Shown: positions 44,880 through 56,079 of the stretch, one piece after another | Position numbering within the stretch: the stretch's first letter is position 1 | Layout: each line of letters starts with the position of its first letter | NCBI RefSeq assembly: GCF_036365825.1 | Contig: NZ_CP142675.1 | Span: forward strand, 1,488,001 to 1,552,000 | Direction: 5' to 3' | Length of the DNA: 64,000 bases | Source: Qipengyuania sp. HL-TH1 | Lineage (GTDB): Bacteria; Pseudomonadota; Alphaproteobacteria; Sphingomonadales; Sphingomonadaceae | Made by a program: the position numbers and the translations under genes | Notes under the pieces: generated by a model | Databases searched by the model: none | What the model was told of the DNA's origin: nothing | What the model saw: only the letters and a program-made list of their open reading frames with translations

Positions 44880-45766
44880 GTATCCTCGTCGACAAGAACA
44901 CCAAGGTCATCACCCAAGGCATGACCGGCGATACCGGTACGTTCCACACCGAGCAGGCGCTCGCTTACGGCACGCAGATGGTTGCCGGCGTTACCCCCGG
45001 CAAAGGCGGTAGCGAGCATATCGGCCTGCCGGTCTACAACACGGTGTCCGAAGCCAAGGCGGAAACCGGCGCGACCGCTTCGTGCATCTATGTCCCGCCG
45101 CCGTTCGCCGCGGATTCGATCCTCGAGGCGATCGATGCCGAGATCGAACTGATCGTCGCGATCACCGAAGGCATTCCCGTGCTCGACATGGTGCGCGTCA
45201 AGCGCGCGCTCGAAGGTTCTAAGTCGCGCCTGATCGGCCCGAACTGCCCCGGCGTCCTGACCCCCGGCGAATGCAAGATCGGCATCATGCCCGGATCGAT
45301 CTTCAAGAAGGGCAGCGTCGGCGTTGTCAGCCGTTCGGGTACGCTGACCTATGAAGCCGTGCACCAGACCACCATGGTCGGCCTCGGCCAGACCACCGCA
45401 GTCGGCATCGGCGGCGACCCGGTCAACGGCACCAATTTCATCGACGTGCTCGACCTCTTCCTCGACGATGACGACACCAAGTCGATCATCATGATCGGCG
45501 AAATCGGCGGCAGCGCCGAAGAGGAAGCCGCCGAATTCATCAAGCAGGAAGCCGCCAAGGGCCGCGAGAAGCCGATGGTCGGCTTCATCGCCGGACGTAC
45601 CGCGCCTCCGGGCCGCCGCATGGGCCATGCCGGCGCCATCGTTTCGGGTGGCCAGGGCGGCGCCGACGACAAGATCGCCGCGATGGAAGCTGCGGGCATC
45701 CGCGTCTCCCCCTCGCCCAGCGAACTCGGCACCACGCTCGACGCGCTGCTGAAGGAACTCGCCTGA
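44876..45766 (+). CDS. sucD: succinate-CoA ligase, alpha subunit
   Basis: Binds CoA and carries the phosphohistidine in the succinyl-CoA to succinate step of the TCA cycle. The 296-residue protein has [20 protein letters not shown] at the start, CoA-binding [21 protein letters not shown], and the active-site histidine in [11 protein letters not shown] (His251). The beta subunit gene sucC normally sits just upstream; here the neighbour is an exported protein gene, so sucC must lie elsewhere. A hairpin separates it from sucA. Confidence 0.96.
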   Translation: MSILVDKNTKVITQGMTGDTGTFHTEQALAYGTQMVAGVTPGKGGSEHIGLPVYNTVSEAKAETGATASCIYVPPPFAADSILEAIDAEIELIVAITEGIPVLDMVRVKRALEGSKSRLIGPNCPGVLTPGECKIGIMPGSIFKKGSVGVVSRSGTLTYEAVHQTTMVGLGQTTAVGIGGDPVNGTNFIDVLDLFLDDDDTKSIIMIGEIGGSAEEEAAEFIKQEAAKGREKPMVGFIAGRTAPPGRRMGHAGAIVSGGQGGADDKIAAMEAAGIRVSPSPSELGTTLDALLKELA

Positions 45767-45772
45767 CGGCCA

Positions 45773-45807
45773 GCGCGGACGGCCCCCTGTTTCGGGACCG
45801 TCCGCGC
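45773..45807. other. strong hairpin between sucD and sucA
   Basis: A perfect 10-base stem (gcgcggacgg against ccgtccgcgc) plus an inner ccc/ggg pair, without a T-run. It sits 4 bases after the sucD stop inside the operon and may stabilise the upstream mRNA or act as an attenuator rather than a full terminator. Confidence 0.6.
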
Positions 45808-45863
45808 GGCTGAGGCATTGCCATAGAGAGCCGACAGCAGGTCGGCACGAGAAGGTGACCCGG

Positions 45864-48695
45864 ATGGGCAACGAAAGCCACGAATTCCTCCCCGAGCTGG
45901 GCGACCAGGAAGGCCCGCAGCAGGGCCCGAGCTGGGGCAACCCGCGCTGGCTTGCCGAAGTGGTCGACAGCGAGGCGGATCTGACCGCCGCGCTCGATCC
46001 CACGCAGATGCGGATGGCGGTGGCCAAGGCGGCGGAAAAGACGGGCAAGGCGCTCGATCCCAAGGCGATCGAGCAGGCGGCGGACGATTCGATCCGCGCC
46101 ATGCTGCTGGTGCGCCTCTATCGTGTGCGCGGCCATCTGGCGGCCAATCTCGACCCGCTGGGCCTGTCGCATCGCGAAGTGCCCGAGGATCTGACGCTCG
46201 AATGGCATGGCTTCGGCGGCCAGGAAGACCGCGAGGTCTATGTCGGCGGCGTGTTCGGCTTCGAATGGGTCAGCATCGGCGAGCTCTTCGACGTGTTGCG
46301 CGCGACCTATTGCGGCAATGTCGGCCTCGAATACATGCATATTTCGGACACCGAGGAACGCCGGTTCCTGCAGGACAAGTTCGAGACGCCCGAAGACACG
46401 ATCCAGTTCACCCCCGAAGGCAAGAAGGCGATCCTCGCTGCCGTGATCCGCGGCGAGCAGTACGAGAAATTCCTCGGCAAGAAATACGTCGGCACCAAGC
46501 GGTTCGGCCTCGATGGCGGCGAATCGATGATCCCCGCGCTCGAAGCGGTGATCAAATATGGCGGCCAGCTGGGCACGCGCGAGATCATCTACGGCATGGC
46601 CCACCGTGGCCGGCTCAACGTGCTCGCCAATGTCATGGGCAAGCCGTACAAGGTCATCTTCCACGAATTCTCGGGCGGCAGCGCCAATCCCGACGATGTC
46701 GGCGGTTCAGGCGATGTGAAATACCACCTCGGCACCAGCACCGACCGCGAATTCGACGGTATCAACGTGCACATGTCGCTGGTGCCCAACCCCAGCCATC
46801 TCGAGGCGGTGAACCCGGTCGTACTTGGCAAGAGCCGCGCGCAGCAGGCAATCCGCGACGATCTCAAGCAGCACGAACAGGTCCTGCCGGTGCTGCTCCA
46901 CGGTGATGCGGCCTTTGCCGGCCAGGGTATCGTGTGGGAATGCCTCGGCTTCTCGGGCGTGCGCGGCTACAACACCGGCGGCTGCCTGCACTTCGTCATC
47001 AACAACCAGATCGGCTTCACCACCAGCCCGCAATTCGCGCGCTCCTCGCCCTACCCCAGCGATGTGGCGAAGGGTGTGCAGGCGCCGATCCTGCATGTGA
47101 ACGGCGACGATCCCGAAGCGGTCACCTTCGCCTGCAAACTGGCGGTCGAATACCGCCAGACCTTCGGCCGCGACATCGTGATCGACATGTGGTGCTATCG
47201 GCGCTTCGGTCATAACGAGGGCGACGAGCCCAAGTTCACCCAGCCACTGATGTATGACGAGATCCGCCAGCACCCCAAGGTCAGCGAGATCTACTCCGCG
47301 CGCCTCGAGGAAGAAGGCGTGATCGAGAAGGGCTATGCCGACGGGCTGAGCGCCGAGTTTATCGACCACCTCGAACAGGAGTTCGAAGCGGCCAAGGATT
47401 ACAAGCCCGACCAGGCCGACTGGTTCGGTGGCCGGTGGTCGGGCATGAACAAGCCCGCCGATCCGGAAAGCGCTCGCCGAAACGTCGAAACCGCGGTCGA
47501 GAAGAAGCTGTTCGACAGCCTCGGCCGCACGCTCACCTCGGTGCCCGACGACCTGACCATCCACAAGACACTCGGCCGCGTGCTCAAGGCCAAGGAGGAA
47601 ATGTTCTCCAGCGGCGAAGGGTTCGACTGGGCCACCGCCGAAGCGCTCGCTTTCGGCAGCCTCGTCACCGAAGGCTTCGGCGTGCGTCTGTCGGGCCAGG
47701 ACTCGGGGCGCGGCACGTTCAGCCAGCGCCACGCCGTCTGGGTCGACCAGAAGGACGAGCGCAAATACATCCCGCTGACCACGCTGCCGCATGGCAAGTT
47801 CGAGGTCTATGACAGCCCGCTGTCCGAATATGGCGTGCTGGGCTTCGAATACGGCTTCGCCATGGCCGATCCCAAGAGCCTGGTGATGTGGGAAGCGCAG
47901 TTCGGCGATTTCGGCAATGGCGCGCAGATCGTGATCGACCAGTTCATCGCCGCGGGCGAGGTCAAATGGCTGCGCGCCAACGGCCTCGTCCTGCTGCTGC
48001 CGCATGGCTACGAAGGCCAGGGCCCCGAGCACAGCTCGGCCCGGCTCGAGCGGTTCCTGCAGCTGTGCGCGAACGACAATATCCAGGTCTGCAACATCAC
48101 CACGCCGGCCAATTACTTCCACGTCCTGCGCCGCCAGATGCTGCGCAGCTTCCGCAAGCCGCTGGTCATCATGACGCCGAAGAGCCTGCTGCGCCATCCG
48201 CTGGCGAAGTCGGATGCGGCGGAATTCATGGGCGATCAGCACTTCATGCGGATCAAGTCCGACATGAAGGACATTGCCGACGAGAAGGTCAAACGGCTCG
48301 TACTGTGCAGCGGCAAGGTCGCCTACGACCTGATGCAGCGCCGCGACGAGGCCGAACTGGAGGACGTCTCGATCGTCCGGATCGAGCAGCTCTACCCCTT
48401 CCCCGGCGAACCGCTGGCCGTGCGTCTCGAACGCATGACCAATCTCGAGCAGATCGTCTGGTGCCAGGAAGAGCCGAAGAACAATGGCGCGTGGTTCTTC
48501 GTCGATCGCCTGATCGAGGAAGCCGCCGAGGCCGCAGGCAAAACGGGCATGCGTCCGTGTTATGCCGGCCGCGAAGTCGCTGCCTCGCCCGCCACGGGTT
48601 ACGCCAGCCGCCACCAGGTGCAGCAGGAAGCCCTCGTCAATATCGCACTCGGACTCAACGGCAGCGCGCCGAACGTCCGCAGTGACTGCAAGTAA
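45864..48695 (+). CDS. sucA: 2-oxoglutarate dehydrogenase E1 component
   Basis: Thiamine-diphosphate enzyme that decarboxylates 2-oxoglutarate and passes succinyl to the E2 lipoyl arm. The 943-residue protein has the expected [15 protein letters not shown] near the N-terminus. [16 protein letters not shown] and [10 protein letters not shown] follow, then the TPP-binding stretch [16 protein letters not shown] and [14 protein letters not shown], and FGHNEGDEP. In the transketolase-like half are [11 protein letters not shown] and [13 protein letters not shown]. The ATG three codons after an in-frame GTG was chosen because GAAGGTG is 7 bases before it. Confidence 0.97.
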   Translation: MGNESHEFLPELGDQEGPQQGPSWGNPRWLAEVVDSEADLTAALDPTQMRMAVAKAAEKTGKALDPKAIEQAADDSIRAMLLVRLYRVRGHLAANLDPLGLSHREVPEDLTLEWHGFGGQEDREVYVGGVFGFEWVSIGELFDVLRATYCGNVGLEYMHISDTEERRFLQDKFETPEDTIQFTPEGKKAILAAVIRGEQYEKFLGKKYVGTKRFGLDGGESMIPALEAVIKYGGQLGTREIIYGMAHRGRLNVLANVMGKPYKVIFHEFSGGSANPDDVGGSGDVKYHLGTSTDREFDGINVHMSLVPNPSHLEAVNPVVLGKSRAQQAIRDDLKQHEQVLPVLLHGDAAFAGQGIVWECLGFSGVRGYNTGGCLHFVINNQIGFTTSPQFARSSPYPSDVAKGVQAPILHVNGDDPEAVTFACKLAVEYRQTFGRDIVIDMWCYRRFGHNEGDEPKFTQPLMYDEIRQHPKVSEIYSARLEEEGVIEKGYADGLSAEFIDHLEQEFEAAKDYKPDQADWFGGRWSGMNKPADPESARRNVETAVEKKLFDSLGRTLTSVPDDLTIHKTLGRVLKAKEEMFSSGEGFDWATAEALAFGSLVTEGFGVRLSGQDSGRGTFSQRHAVWVDQKDERKYIPLTTLPHGKFEVYDSPLSEYGVLGFEYGFAMADPKSLVMWEAQFGDFGNGAQIVIDQFIAAGEVKWLRANGLVLLLPHGYEGQGPEHSSARLERFLQLCANDNIQVCNITTPANYFHVLRRQMLRSFRKPLVIMTPKSLLRHPLAKSDAAEFMGDQHFMRIKSDMKDIADEKVKRLVLCSGKVAYDLMQRRDEAELEDVSIVRIEQLYPFPGEPLAVRLERMTNLEQIVWCQEEPKNNGAWFFVDRLIEEAAEAAGKTGMRPCYAGREVAASPATGYASRHQVQQEALVNIALGLNGSAPNVRSDCK

Positions 48696-48712
48696 CTCGG
48701 GAAAGCGAGATT

Positions 48713-49951
<1,239 letters not shown>

Positions 49952-49961
49952 GGAAGAAATA

Positions 49962-51374
49962 ATGGCTGAATACGACTACGATCTCTTTGTCATCGGTGCG
50001 GGCCCCGGGGGCTATGTCGCGGCAATCCGCGCGGCCCAACTCGGCCTCAAGACTGCTTGCGCCGACAGCCGCGATACACTCGGCGGGACCTGCCTCAACG
50101 TGGGCTGCATCCCGTCGAAGGCGATGCTGCACGCATCCGAATATTTCGACGCGGCGAGCAATGGTTCGATGGCCGCGCTCGGTGTCGACGTCACTCCCAA
50201 GCTCAATCTCGAGCAGATGCACGCGCAGCGCCGCGATGCAGTGAAAAGTCTGACCGGCGGGATCGAATTCCTGTTCAAGAAGAACAAGATCGACTGGAAG
50301 AAGGGCCACGCCACCTTCCAGGACGCGCATACGGTCAAGGTCGGTGATGAAACCTTCACCGCGAAGGACGTGATCATCGCCACGGGCTCCTCGGTCACCC
50401 CGCTGCCGGGTGTCGAAGTCGATAACGACAAGCAGATCGTAGTCGATTCGACCGGTGCGCTCGAACTCAAGTCGGTGCCCAAGAAAATGGTCGTCATCGG
50501 CGGCGGCGTGATCGGGCTCGAACTCGGTTCGGTCTGGCGTCGTCTCGGCGCCGAGGTGATCGTGGTCGAATATCTCGACAAGCTGCTCCCCGGCATGGAC
50601 GACGACGTGCGCAAGGAAGCGGCCAAGATCTTTAAGAAGCAGGGCATGGAACTGCGCCTGTCGACCAAGGTTACCGGCTGCACGGTCAAGGGCAAGAAGG
50701 CCACGCTCACGCTCGAACCCGCCGCGGGCGGCGAAGCGGAAACGCTCGACGCCGATTGCGTGCTCGTGTCGATCGGGCGCCGTCCCAATACCGAGGGTCT
50801 CGGCCTCGACGCGATCGGGCTGGAAACCAACCAGCGCGGCCAGATCGAGATCGATCACGAGTTCCGCACCAAGGTCGATGGCGTTTGGGCAATCGGCGAT
50901 GTAGTCCCTGGCCCGATGCTGGCGCACAAGGCCGAAGACGAAGGCATCGCCTGCGCCGAGAACGTCGCCGGGCAGACGGGCATCGTGAACCACGATCTCA
51001 TCCCCGGTGTGGTCTACACTTGGCCCGAGTTTGCCGGTGTCGGCCTGACGCAGGAAGAAGCCATCGAGAAGATGGGCGGCGACAAGTCGAAGGTCAAAGT
51101 CGGCAAGTTCCCGATGATGGCCAACAGCCGCGCGAAGACCAATCACGAACCCGACGGCTTCGTGAAGATCATCGCCGAGGCCGAAAGCGACCGCGTGCTC
51201 GGCGTCTGGGCGATCGCCAGCGTGGCCGGGACTATGATCTCGCAGGCGACGCAGGCGATGGAATTCGGCGCTACATCCGAAGATATCGCCTACACCTGCC
51301 ACGCCCATCCGACGCATTCCGAAGCGATCAAGGAAGCGGCGATGGCGGTTCAGGGCAAGCCCATCCACGTCTGA
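49962..51374 (+). CDS. lpdA: dihydrolipoyl dehydrogenase (E3)
   Basis: Reoxidises dihydrolipoate with NAD for the 2-oxoglutarate dehydrogenase complex. The 470-residue flavoprotein has the FAD motif VIGAGPGGYVAA and the redox disulfide GTCLNVGC (Cys44, Cys49). The NAD motif VIGGGVIGLELGSVW and the second FAD contact GVWAIGDVVPGPMLAHKA follow. The C-terminal acid-base pair is HAHPTHSE. The position directly after sucB assigns it to this complex, though it could serve others as well. Confidence 0.97.
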   Translation: MAEYDYDLFVIGAGPGGYVAAIRAAQLGLKTACADSRDTLGGTCLNVGCIPSKAMLHASEYFDAASNGSMAALGVDVTPKLNLEQMHAQRRDAVKSLTGGIEFLFKKNKIDWKKGHATFQDAHTVKVGDETFTAKDVIIATGSSVTPLPGVEVDNDKQIVVDSTGALELKSVPKKMVVIGGGVIGLELGSVWRRLGAEVIVVEYLDKLLPGMDDDVRKEAAKIFKKQGMELRLSTKVTGCTVKGKKATLTLEPAAGGEAETLDADCVLVSIGRRPNTEGLGLDAIGLETNQRGQIEIDHEFRTKVDGVWAIGDVVPGPMLAHKAEDEGIACAENVAGQTGIVNHDLIPGVVYTWPEFAGVGLTQEEAIEKMGGDKSKVKVGKFPMMANSRAKTNHEPDGFVKIIAEAESDRVLGVWAIASVAGTMISQATQAMEFGATSEDIAYTCHAHPTHSEAIKEAAMAVQGKPIHV

Positions 51375-51390
51375 TCGGAATGGCGAAGAC

Positions 51391-51422
51391 AGCGGCCCTT
51401 CCTGCGACAAGCGAGGGCCGCT
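51391..51422 (+). terminator. hairpin closing the TCA operon
   Basis: A perfect 9-base stem (agcggccct against agggccgct) with a 14-base loop, 16 bases after the lpdA stop and just before the next ATG. There is no T-run, so termination may be partial or Rho-assisted. Confidence 0.5.
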
Positions 51423-51424
51423 GA

Positions 51425-52234
51425 ATGGCCGGGCGCGCGGCAATCGTCCTCGCGCTCGGCACGCCCGTTCTGGCGGGTCTGATCTTTCTTGCTTTGGGCC
51501 GCGCTCCGCTGGCCTATCCGGTCGGCAATGCGCTGGCCCTGCTGCTGGCATTACCGGTTGCAACCCTTGTGCGGATACGCCTGGCCGGCGGTCGGCAACG
51601 TGTGCTGGCGGTGGTGCTGCTGGCGCTGCTGTTCATCCCGCTCCTCAGCGGCCCCCACCTCAACGGCATAGCGCGCTGGCTGCCGCTGGGGCCGCTCACG
51701 CTGCATGCCGGTGCGCTGGTTGTTCCCGCACTGGTGGTGCTGGCGGCGCGGGACGCGGAGTACGCCCCGCCGATCCTGCTGGCAGCGCTGCTCGCGGCCA
51801 GCCTGCAGCCCGACGCGGCGACCGGCCTCGCGGTGATGATGGCCGCCATCGGACTTTACAATGCAAATGGTGACTGGCGGATGGTGCCGGTCGCGGGGAT
51901 CGCCTTTCTCGCCAGCATCAGCGCGGGGCTGCGCGGCGAGTTACCCGCCCAGCCCTTCGTCGAGCGCGTGCTGGTCGACCTGGCGCTGCACCAGCCGTTT
52001 GCCGCGCTCGGTCTCGCCGCCGCATTGCTCGCCAGCTTCCTGCTGATCGCCCACGCGCTTCCTGCGGAGAAACCCGTGCGCCACGCGCTGGCAGGCTCGC
52101 TGTTCGGCTTTTCGCTCGCCGCGCTGGTGTCCAACTATCCAAGCGTGCTCATCGGCTACGGCGCCGCGCCGATCCTCGGATACGGGCTGGCCCTGGCGCT
52201 CGCGCGCCAGGGCCCTCAGACCCCGTCGGGATAG
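51425..52234 (+). CDS. SEDS-like (FtsW/RodA-related) short membrane protein
   Basis: A 269-residue protein with eight or so membrane helices. Two stretches match the central signature of SEDS glycosyltransferases. NGIARWLPLGPLTLHAG (about 79-95) parallels the NGAxRWxxLGxxxFQPSE region, and SLQPDAATGLAVMMAA (about 126-141) parallels QPDLGT. The protein is over 100 residues shorter than FtsW or RodA, the PSE is replaced, and I see no catalytic-loop aspartate region after it. It is probably a divergent or degenerate relative, perhaps regulatory. The stop overlaps the convergent peptidase gene by 19 bases. Confidence 0.6.
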   Translation: MAGRAAIVLALGTPVLAGLIFLALGRAPLAYPVGNALALLLALPVATLVRIRLAGGRQRVLAVVLLALLFIPLLSGPHLNGIARWLPLGPLTLHAGALVVPALVVLAARDAEYAPPILLAALLAASLQPDAATGLAVMMAAIGLYNANGDWRMVPVAGIAFLASISAGLRGELPAQPFVERVLVDLALHQPFAALGLAAALLASFLLIAHALPAEKPVRHALAGSLFGFSLAALVSNYPSVLIGYGAAPILGYGLALALARQGPQTPSG

Positions 52235-53901
52235 ACCGGCGCGATATCGACCGGGATGTCGGCCATCGCCGCGAACCGCGAATTGGCGGCATCGTCGAGC
52301 ACCGCATGGCGATCGAAGAAGGCCTTGGTACCCGCATAATCGCCGCGCGCCTGCAGCATCAGCTGCGCGCTCAGCAGATCGCGGATGCCCGCTTCCATCG
52401 CCGGATAATCCACCGTGTACCGCTGCGCCGCGGCATCCCAGGCGAATGCGCCCTTCTCCTGGAGATAGCCATATTGCAGCTTGGCGCCGCGGCCATGCGC
52501 GCTTTCGGTGCCGAACCGCATCGAGCGGAACAGGCCGGTGAAATAGGTCGAGAACAGCTCGGGCTTCTCTGCGGCGGGGATTTCGCCCTTCTCCATCATC
52601 AGCAGGATGTTCCAGATGCCCATCACGTCGGCCTTCGATTCCTCGAGCGCCGAATACTGGTCGCGCAGCTCCTCGTTCACCGTGGTCTGCCGGCCATCGA
52701 CGGTGATCGTGCCCGGCCCGAGGCTGTGCGACAGCTCGTGGAACAGCGTGTTGGCTTCCATGTATTTCTTCGCCACCAGCGCTGCCTGGTCATCCTTGAG
52801 CACGACTTCGGCCATCGGGGCGAGGATACGGTCGTATTTGGCGCCGAGCACATTGGCCAGGATCACCTTCTTCGCCCCCTTCGCCTCGCGCACGCGCTCG
52901 TCATTGGGGAGGTTGAAGGCGATGGTCTGCGTGCCCGGGACATTGTCGCCGCCGCCATGGACCTGATCGGCCACTGCAATCGGGCTTTCGAACCCGCGCT
53001 GGAAATTCTTGTCCGCGTCGGGGATGGGCAGGTTCTCTTCCATCGTCCGCAGGTAGTTCTTGTACTTCGCCAGCGCGGCGCTTTCTTCGGGATTGCGCAG
53101 CGTCACGAAGCTTTCGAAGGCGGTCTTGGTACCGTACAGCCGGTCGGTATAAACCTCGTAGGGACCGATCGCGACCTCGATCGGCGTATCCTGCAGGTCC
53201 ATCCACGCCATCTCGCTGGCAAAATAGTCGTCGGTCAGAAAGCTGGCCGCGCGCAGCGAGAGAAATTTCTTCAGGCTGGGGTTGGACGTCCGCTGTGCCG
53301 CCCGTTCGAGCAGGCGTGCGGCGGGGACCAGCCATTCGCGATATTCCTGCGAATAGGGGACGGCGACGAAGCCCTCGCCGCTGCGCTTGACCACCGTATA
53401 GGGGCTGGTCAGTGCCTCGCGCTGGTCGGGATTGGCCGCGAGATAGGCGTCGAATTCCGCGCGCGTCAGGTCCTGCGGATAGAAGCCTGCCCCTTCCGGC
53501 ATGGCCTGCGTCCCCCAGAAGGGGTGCAGCTCGGCGACCTCGTCCCATGGACCGAAATTGCGGTCGAACATCGCCACCAGCATGTCGCGGTCGGCGCGGC
53601 GGCTGCGCGCGATCGTCTGGCGTAGCTGCGGCAAGTCCGCGCCCCGCTGGCGCAGGTAGATCTCGTCCATATAGCCGCTGGCCTCGATCAGCAGGTTGAC
53701 CACCTCGCGCTCTTCCCCGGTGAGGAAGGACGTGTCGGGCGCCATCTCGATCACCGCCAGCTTGGCGTATTGTTCCTTGAGATCGTAGCCATCGGGAGCC
53801 GCGGCGGCAGGCGGCACCGCGTTCGGTTCGATCCGCGTGTCGGTGACGGCAGGCGTGCAGGCGGCGCTGGCGAGCAGCAGGGGCAGGATGGCGCGACGCA
53901 T
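52216..53901 (-). CDS. dipeptidyl-peptidase III-like (M49) zinc peptidase
   Basis: A 561-residue exported peptidase; the signal ends in the lipobox-like LLASAACTP. The first zinc motif is HELSH (His388, Glu389, His392) and the second is EESKAD (Glu420, Glu421). Classical DPP III has HExxGH, six residues; this one has the five-residue HExxH form described for a few bacterial M49 enzymes. NNxRxxx-type substrate segments are not obvious. GAGGAT lies 6 bases before the ATG. It should remove dipeptides from peptide N-termini in the periplasm. Confidence 0.82.
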   Translation of the reverse strand: MRRAILPLLLASAACTPAVTDTRIEPNAVPPAAAAPDGYDLKEQYAKLAVIEMAPDTSFLTGEEREVVNLLIEASGYMDEIYLRQRGADLPQLRQTIARSRRADRDMLVAMFDRNFGPWDEVAELHPFWGTQAMPEGAGFYPQDLTRAEFDAYLAANPDQREALTSPYTVVKRSGEGFVAVPYSQEYREWLVPAARLLERAAQRTSNPSLKKFLSLRAASFLTDDYFASEMAWMDLQDTPIEVAIGPYEVYTDRLYGTKTAFESFVTLRNPEESAALAKYKNYLRTMEENLPIPDADKNFQRGFESPIAVADQVHGGGDNVPGTQTIAFNLPNDERVREAKGAKKVILANVLGAKYDRILAPMAEVVLKDDQAALVAKKYMEANTLFHELSHSLGPGTITVDGRQTTVNEELRDQYSALEESKADVMGIWNILLMMEKGEIPAAEKPELFSTYFTGLFRSMRFGTESAHGRGAKLQYGYLQEKGAFAWDAAAQRYTVDYPAMEAGIRDLLSAQLMLQARGDYAGTKAFFDRHAVLDDAANSRFAAMADIPVDIAPVYPDGV

Positions 53902-54028
53902 GGGATATCCTCTGAAAATGTTCGGTCTATCACTGGAAAACGCCATGCGGCGCTGATGTGTCCTGCGCAAGAGCGCGATTGACCGCGCGGTTCGCTTATC
54001 CGACATTGGCGCGCAGGGAGGAAAGAGC

Positions 54029-55363
54029 ATGGCCTATCCGACACTAACCACGAAACCCGGTGCGATCGAGATTGCGGGCGCGATCCGCCATGGAGAGATG
54101 TCGCCACTCGAGGCGGTCGAAGCGGCGATTGCGCGGATCGAACATCTCGACGCGCATATCAACGCGGTGGTGGTGACCGACTTCGACCGCGCGCAGGAAC
54201 AGGCCAAGACCATGACCGCCGGGCGGCTGCCCCAGGACCAGCCGCTGTTCGGCGTGCCGATGACGATCAAGGAAAGCTTCGATGTCAGCGGCCTGCCGAC
54301 TTCCTGGGGTCACAGCGAATATGCCGACCCGATCGCCACGCGCGACGCCTGGGTGGTCCGCCAGCTCAAGGGCGCCGGCGCGATCATCCTCGGCAAGACC
54401 AATGTCCCGCCCGACCTCGCCGACTGGCAATCGAACAATCCGGTCTATGGCCGGACCAACAATCCGCACGATCACGCGCTGTCTCCCGGTGGCTCGTCGG
54501 GCGGTTCGGCGGCGGCGGTCGCGAGCGGGATGGTGCCCTGCGACTTCGGCAGCGATATCGGCGGGTCGATCCGCGTTCCCGCGCATTTCTGCGGCGTCTG
54601 GGGGCACAAGAGCAGTTGGGGGCTGATCTCGAAGCGCGGCCATGTCCACCCGGTGGCAGCGGGGCAGGAGGCGCATGACGGCGCGTTGTCTGTCGTCGGG
54701 CCCCTGGCGCGCAATGCCGCCGACCTGCGGCTGCTGGTCGAACTGACGCAGACGGTCCCGCTGCGCGCGCGGACCAAACCGTTCAAGGACAGCCGTTTCC
54801 TGCTGCTGCTCGATCACCCGTCCTGCCCGACCGACGATGCGGTGCGCGGACCGCTCGAAGCGGCGGCCGTCGAGCTCGAACGTGCGGGTATCAGCGTCGA
54901 TCGCGCAAGCGACCTCGTCCCCGACCTGGCCGCGCAGCACGCCGATTACATGCGCATGCTCAACGTGACGCTCGCGCGCGGCATGCCCGGCCCCGACGGG
55001 CAGCGCGCCAGTGCGACAGACTGGTTCGACATGCGCGATGCGCAGGCGCGGAACGAGATCGCCTGGGCCGCGCTGTTCGACAGCTACGACTTCGTCCTTG
55101 CCCCGCCTGCACCGCTGCTGGCCTTCCCCCACCGCGAGGATCGCCTTTTCGATGGCATGGCGACCATCAACGGCACCGACCAGCCCGGGGCAACCGCGCT
55201 GTGCTGGGCAGGGCTGGCAACCTATCCCAACCTCCCCTCCACCGTCTTGCCTGTGGGCGAAACGGGCGGCTTGCCTTGCGGAATGCAGGTCATCTCGCGC
55301 AGGTGGGCGGATCTCGATTGCATTGCCGCGGCAGAAGCGATCGGCACGATCCTCCACGGCTAG
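54029..55363 (+). CDS. amidase signature family hydrolase
   Basis: A 444-residue amidase with the Ser-cisSer-Lys triad: Lys81 in MTIKESFDVSG, Ser156 in GGSSGGSAAAVASG and Ser180 in GSDIGGSIRVPA. The spacing of 24 between the serines is the family norm. There is no signal peptide, so it is cytoplasmic. The substrate cannot be read: it lacks a GatB neighbour, so it is unlikely to be the tRNA amidotransferase subunit. The start has AGGAAAGAG upstream. Confidence 0.93.
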   Translation: MAYPTLTTKPGAIEIAGAIRHGEMSPLEAVEAAIARIEHLDAHINAVVVTDFDRAQEQAKTMTAGRLPQDQPLFGVPMTIKESFDVSGLPTSWGHSEYADPIATRDAWVVRQLKGAGAIILGKTNVPPDLADWQSNNPVYGRTNNPHDHALSPGGSSGGSAAAVASGMVPCDFGSDIGGSIRVPAHFCGVWGHKSSWGLISKRGHVHPVAAGQEAHDGALSVVGPLARNAADLRLLVELTQTVPLRARTKPFKDSRFLLLLDHPSCPTDDAVRGPLEAAAVELERAGISVDRASDLVPDLAAQHADYMRMLNVTLARGMPGPDGQRASATDWFDMRDAQARNEIAWAALFDSYDFVLAPPAPLLAFPHREDRLFDGMATINGTDQPGATALCWAGLATYPNLPSTVLPVGETGGLPCGMQVISRRWADLDCIAAAEAIGTILHG

Positions 55364-55377
55364 GGAGCCTCGACGCA

Positions 55378-56079
55378 ATGCAACGTCCGCGCATCATGCA
55401 GCGCATTTCAAGGTGGCACATCTGGCTGGGCTGGCTGGTCGGTCTGCCGGTGCTGATGTGGACCGTGACCGGGCTGGTCATGGTGGCCAAGCCGATCGAG
55501 GAAGTGCGCGGCAATCATCTGCGCAAGCAGGTGCCCGAGCGTGCGCTGCCCGCCGATACCGAGATCGCGGTCTCGCTGCCCGCCGAAAGCACCCGGCCGG
55601 TGCGCGCGGTCACCACGCAGGTCGAACGCGGCGAGACGATCACGCGCATCGCCTATATGGACGGGACGACCGCGCGATACCGCCCCGATGGCAGCGCGAT
55701 GGGCCCGCTGTCCGAGGTCGAGGCGCGGTTGATCGTGGCCGAAGGTATCGAGGGCGGCGACAAGGTCACCGCGACCGCGCGCTTTGCAGCCGAGGACGTC
55801 CCCTTCGATTTCCGCCGCCCACTGCCGGTCTGGCAGGTGGCGCTGGCGGACGGCACCCATGTCTATGTCGGCACCGAAACCGGCCAGATCGAGGCGGTGC
55901 GCACGCGCTGGTGGCGGACCTTCGATTTCGTCTGGGGCCTGCACATCATGGATTTGCAGACGCGCGAGGACACGCATCACCCGATCCTGATCTTCTTCGC
56001 CCTGCTGGCGGTAATCGGCGCGCTGTTCGGCTGCATCCTCATGTTCCGCCGGCGCAGCGCAAGGGTGGGCGCCAAATGA
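55378..56079 (+). CDS. PepSY domain membrane protein
   Basis: A 233-residue protein with an N-terminal membrane helix (ISRWHIWLGWLVGLPVLMW), a periplasmic PepSY-like domain of about 150 residues, and a C-terminal membrane helix (ILIFFALLAVIGALFGCILMF). The histidine near the first helix and HIMDLQTREDTHHP before the last resemble PepSY-TM proteins that interact with iron or heme reductase chains. The stop overlaps the next gene by 4 bases. The precise function is not known. Confidence 0.8.
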   Translation: MQRPRIMQRISRWHIWLGWLVGLPVLMWTVTGLVMVAKPIEEVRGNHLRKQVPERALPADTEIAVSLPAESTRPVRAVTTQVERGETITRIAYMDGTTARYRPDGSAMGPLSEVEARLIVAEGIEGGDKVTATARFAAEDVPFDFRRPLPVWQVALADGTHVYVGTETGQIEAVRTRWWRTFDFVWGLHIMDLQTREDTHHPILIFFALLAVIGALFGCILMFRRRSARVGAK

